From the NCBI GenBank assembly GCA_002478145.1, contig DLMI01000088.1:114166-123236 (forward strand): a stretch of 9,071 bases of DNA, written 5' to 3'. Source of the stretch: Acidobacteria bacterium UBA7540 (GTDB lineage Bacteria > Acidobacteriota > Terriglobia > UBA7540). This document shows, piece by piece, positions 7,580-9,071 of the stretch (within the stretch, counting starts at the first letter, position 1; each line of letters starts with the position of its first letter). Made by a program: the position numbers and the translations under genes. The notes below the pieces were generated by a model that had not been told where the DNA came from, made no database searches, and worked only from the letters and a program-made list of their open reading frames with translations.

Positions 7580-8698
7580 CTATTTAGCTTCTTCCAAGGC
7601 TGCATCAACTGCCTTGTAATAGGCGTCAGCAGACGGGTATCCCACCAGCATCCGCCCATTGATGAAGCAGGTCGGTGTACTCTGAATCTCCAACCGCTTC
7701 GCTTCGCGACTCCCCGCATCGACGCGCGGGAGTGAAGCTTTGGAATCCAGGCACCCTGCCAGCCTGACGCGGCCCACTCCCACCTGGTCCGCATAACCCA
7801 AGAGGGCGTCGCGGACGTTGGCGGCGTTCGTACCGGACTGGTTCTGGAAAATCAACGAGCGGTAAGGCGCGTAGGCTTCCGGCTTAATCTCGTAGACGCA
7901 TTCGTTGGCAATGGCGGCCGTCAGCGCCCAATCATGAATTTGTACAAGCGGAAACTCCTTGAATATGACTCGAACCTTGTCCCCGTATTTTGGCAGGAGC
8001 TCTTTCTCCAGGAATTCATGGAGCCGCCCACACATGGGGCACTCGAGGTCCGCGTATTCCACAATGGTGACCGGAGCGTGCGCAGGACCCTGGGTTGGCT
8101 GGTTCGTGGTTACGATGGTTCGCAACGCTTCCCGCCTGAGATCCAGTCCCAAGTTGAAGAGGCTTCCCAACACCAGGGTACGATTGTCCTTGGTAATGTA
8201 AAAATCCTGGGTTTGCTTCTGCTTCCCGTTTTCGAAGGTCACGGTCGTTGCCAATAAGTTGGGAAAAGCGGATCTACGGAAAGGCCCTGCGGTGACGCTG
8301 GTAGCTTCAGGGATTTTGAACTGTTCACGGATGTGTTGAACAGTTTCGCCTTTCGGATCAGCGCTGAGCGCAAAAAGGAACCCCACAATGAGGTAGTGGC
8401 GGTCATCGGTAAGGAATATGTTAGTATTTTTCGGTTCTTTGCCATCGTCGGTAGTAGTAGTAATCGTGGAGGCCAGAAAGCCCGGGAAATTCGACGACTG
8501 GAGAGGAGTCGCCGTCACTTTCACCGTGTCGGGGATACCAAACCTTTCGCGAACGTACGAGCTGATCTTCTCCTCCAGGGCGGCATCGTCAGAGGCATTC
8601 GCTTTGGGCTTTGCCACCCCGCCGGCAATCAACACACCCGCCACAAGCAGTAAGAGCCCACCCCATACTTCAAAACTAGCCCAGCTTTTCCGGATCAA
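7580..8698 (-). CDS. Membrane-anchored DsbA-like thioredoxin protein with duplicated N-terminal module
   Basis: Residue numbers count from a GTG at 8749 (389 residues). The preferred start is the TTG at 8698 (residue 18, 372 residues): GGAGGAGG lies eight bases before it, and the predicted transcription start near 8746 would leave out the GTG. One membrane segment (about 29-45) anchors the protein, with the rest outside the cytoplasm. Residues 65-134 and 139-207 are two copies of one module, sharing RE-F-IP, VTA-P, S-FP--LA-T-T, GK, T-D-R-L and G-LF-L in the same order. Residues about 218-389 are a DsbA/Thioredoxin_4 domain: APVTIVEYADLECPMC with the active site CPMC (C237, C240), FKEFPL (263-268), and a cis-proline loop STPTCFING (P359). 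C284, C333 and C361 could form further disulfides. The fold suggests thiol oxidation or isomerisation in the periplasm; the role of the repeats is unknown. Confidence 0.87.
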   Translation of the reverse strand: MIRKSWASFEVWGGLLLLVAGVLIAGGVAKPKANASDDAALEEKISSYVRERFGIPDTVKVTATPLQSSNFPGFLASTITTTTDDGKEPKNTNIFLTDDRHYLIVGFLFALSADPKGETVQHIREQFKIPEATSVTAGPFRRSAFPNLLATTVTFENGKQKQTQDFYITKDNRTLVLGSLFNLGLDLRREALRTIVTTNQPTQGPAHAPVTIVEYADLECPMCGRLHEFLEKELLPKYGDKVRVIFKEFPLVQIHDWALTAAIANECVYEIKPEAYAPYRSLIFQNQSGTNAANVRDALLGYADQVGVGRVRLAGCLDSKASLPRVDAGSREAKRLEIQSTPTCFINGRMLVGYPSADAYYKAVDAALEEAK

Positions 8699-8752
8699 TT
8701 TGCGAACCTCCTCCCGCCGGCCAAATAAATCATGGCCAAAGACTGACACACG

Positions 8753-8781
8753 ATTTTATAGGCACTGCACAGGAAAATCAA
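8753..8781 (-). promoter_or_regulatory. Promoter of the dsbA-like/spy-like operon
   Basis: On the - strand TTGATT (8781-8776) and TAAAAT (8758-8753) are separated by 17 bases, four and five matches out of six to the -35 and -10 consensus. Transcription would begin near 8746, 48 bases before the TTG start at 8698 and inside the GTG alternative at 8749. The end of the insertion sequence lies only about 13 bases upstream of the -35. Confidence 0.6.
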
Positions 8782-8793
8782 TTCTGAGAAACC

Positions 8794-9071
8794 GGTGGTA
8801 GTGGGTCAGTTTGAAATATTTTTAAGCATTTCTTCGATACTCCATAGATGGTCAGTAAGTCCAGCCTCCATAGCAGGCGTGACCCGCAAAGTTTGATGGA
8901 CGCGAACCCAGTTGTAGTACATGAAATAAAGCGCCACGGACGCCCCATGATTCGCCATTTTCTTGCAAAAGGCGTTCGTCAGCCGGGTGAAGCGCCGCAT
9001 TTGCATTCTCATGGACAGATTCGACCTCTCGACATAGCTTGTGGATATATGCGGATTCCGGGGCAAGGTGG
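8794..9071 (-). mobile_element. 3' end of an insertion sequence, cut by the window edge
   Basis: The transposase reading frame ends at 8806, and the sequence just beyond it (from about 8794, beginning GGTGGTAGTG) is a plausible terminal inverted repeat, since IS1-type ends begin with GGT. The other end is outside the window, so neither the inverted repeat nor a target duplication can be confirmed. The exact boundary is a guess within about ten bases. Confidence 0.55.
8806..9071 (-). CDS. IS1-type transposase, C-terminal part
   Basis: At least 88 residues of a transposase C-terminus are present; the start lies beyond the right edge of the window and the frame is still open there. The segment RNPHISTSYVERSNLSMRM, then RRFTRLTNAF, the YNWVRVHQTLRVTPAMEAGL block and a LWSIEEML end are typical of DDE transposases that databases commonly label IS1 family. 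The glutamate of YVER is probably the last residue of the catalytic triad. The visible part has no stop or frameshift, so the element may be intact. The IS family name is from memory and less certain than the transposase call. Confidence 0.82.
   Translation of the reverse strand, partial: TLPRNPHISTSYVERSNLSMRMQMRRFTRLTNAFCKKMANHGASVALYFMYYNWVRVHQTLRVTPAMEAGLTDHLWSIEEMLKNISN

Noticed and set aside
8699..8749. GTG start for the dsbA-like gene
   Set aside because: The predicted -10 ends at 8753, so transcription would start at about 8746, beyond this codon; the TTG at 8698 has a very strong Shine-Dalgarno sequence.

Overview
The window looks like a chromosomal segment of a GC-rich free-living bacterium. 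The protein set (long-form NadA, short-form ThiC, YyaL-type thioredoxin protein, a DsbA fusion and an acidobacterial-looking IS transposase tail) and the many intergenic palindromes suggest Acidobacteriota or a close relative. This placement is from memory of the families, without any search.

Layout. Bases 1-187 are non-coding and hold a GC hairpin. On the + strand follow nadA (188-1279, quinolinate synthase), a DUF2203 gene (1424-1873), a yyaL/SSP411-like gene with an N-terminal thioredoxin fold (1987-4095), thiC (4584-5978, HMP-P synthase) and a HicA/HicB-type toxin-antitoxin pair (6039-6236 and 6236-6478, overlapping by one base). On the - strand a probable two-gene operon reads from about 8746 down to about 6790: a membrane-anchored DsbA-like protein with a duplicated N-terminal module (8698-7580), then a small anchored Spy/CpxP/metal-sensor-like protein (7516-6941). 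A possible Rho-independent terminator lies at 6816-6783. The right edge (about 8794-9071) is the 3' end of an insertion sequence whose transposase is cut by the window edge.

How the genes relate. nadA (NAD precursor) and thiC (thiamine pyrimidine) are both [4Fe-4S] enzymes of cofactor synthesis, but nothing in the sequence shows they are co-regulated. No TPP riboswitch was recognised in front of thiC. The - strand pair fits extracytoplasmic protein-thiol or envelope-stress work.

The most unusual content is between the genes. A 351-bp block at 4139-4489, between yyaL and thiC, is built of three nested inverted-repeat pairs with GTAG at its left end and CTAC at its right. Three REP-like units with a GTAG head occur at 1923-1948, 6832-6858 and (inverted) 6875-6901. 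Heptamer-periodic sequence occurs twice: as a large inverted repeat between nadA and the DUF2203 gene (1285-1417), and as four tandem units between the dsbA-like and spy-like genes (7542-7576). No rRNA, tRNA or CRISPR array was seen.
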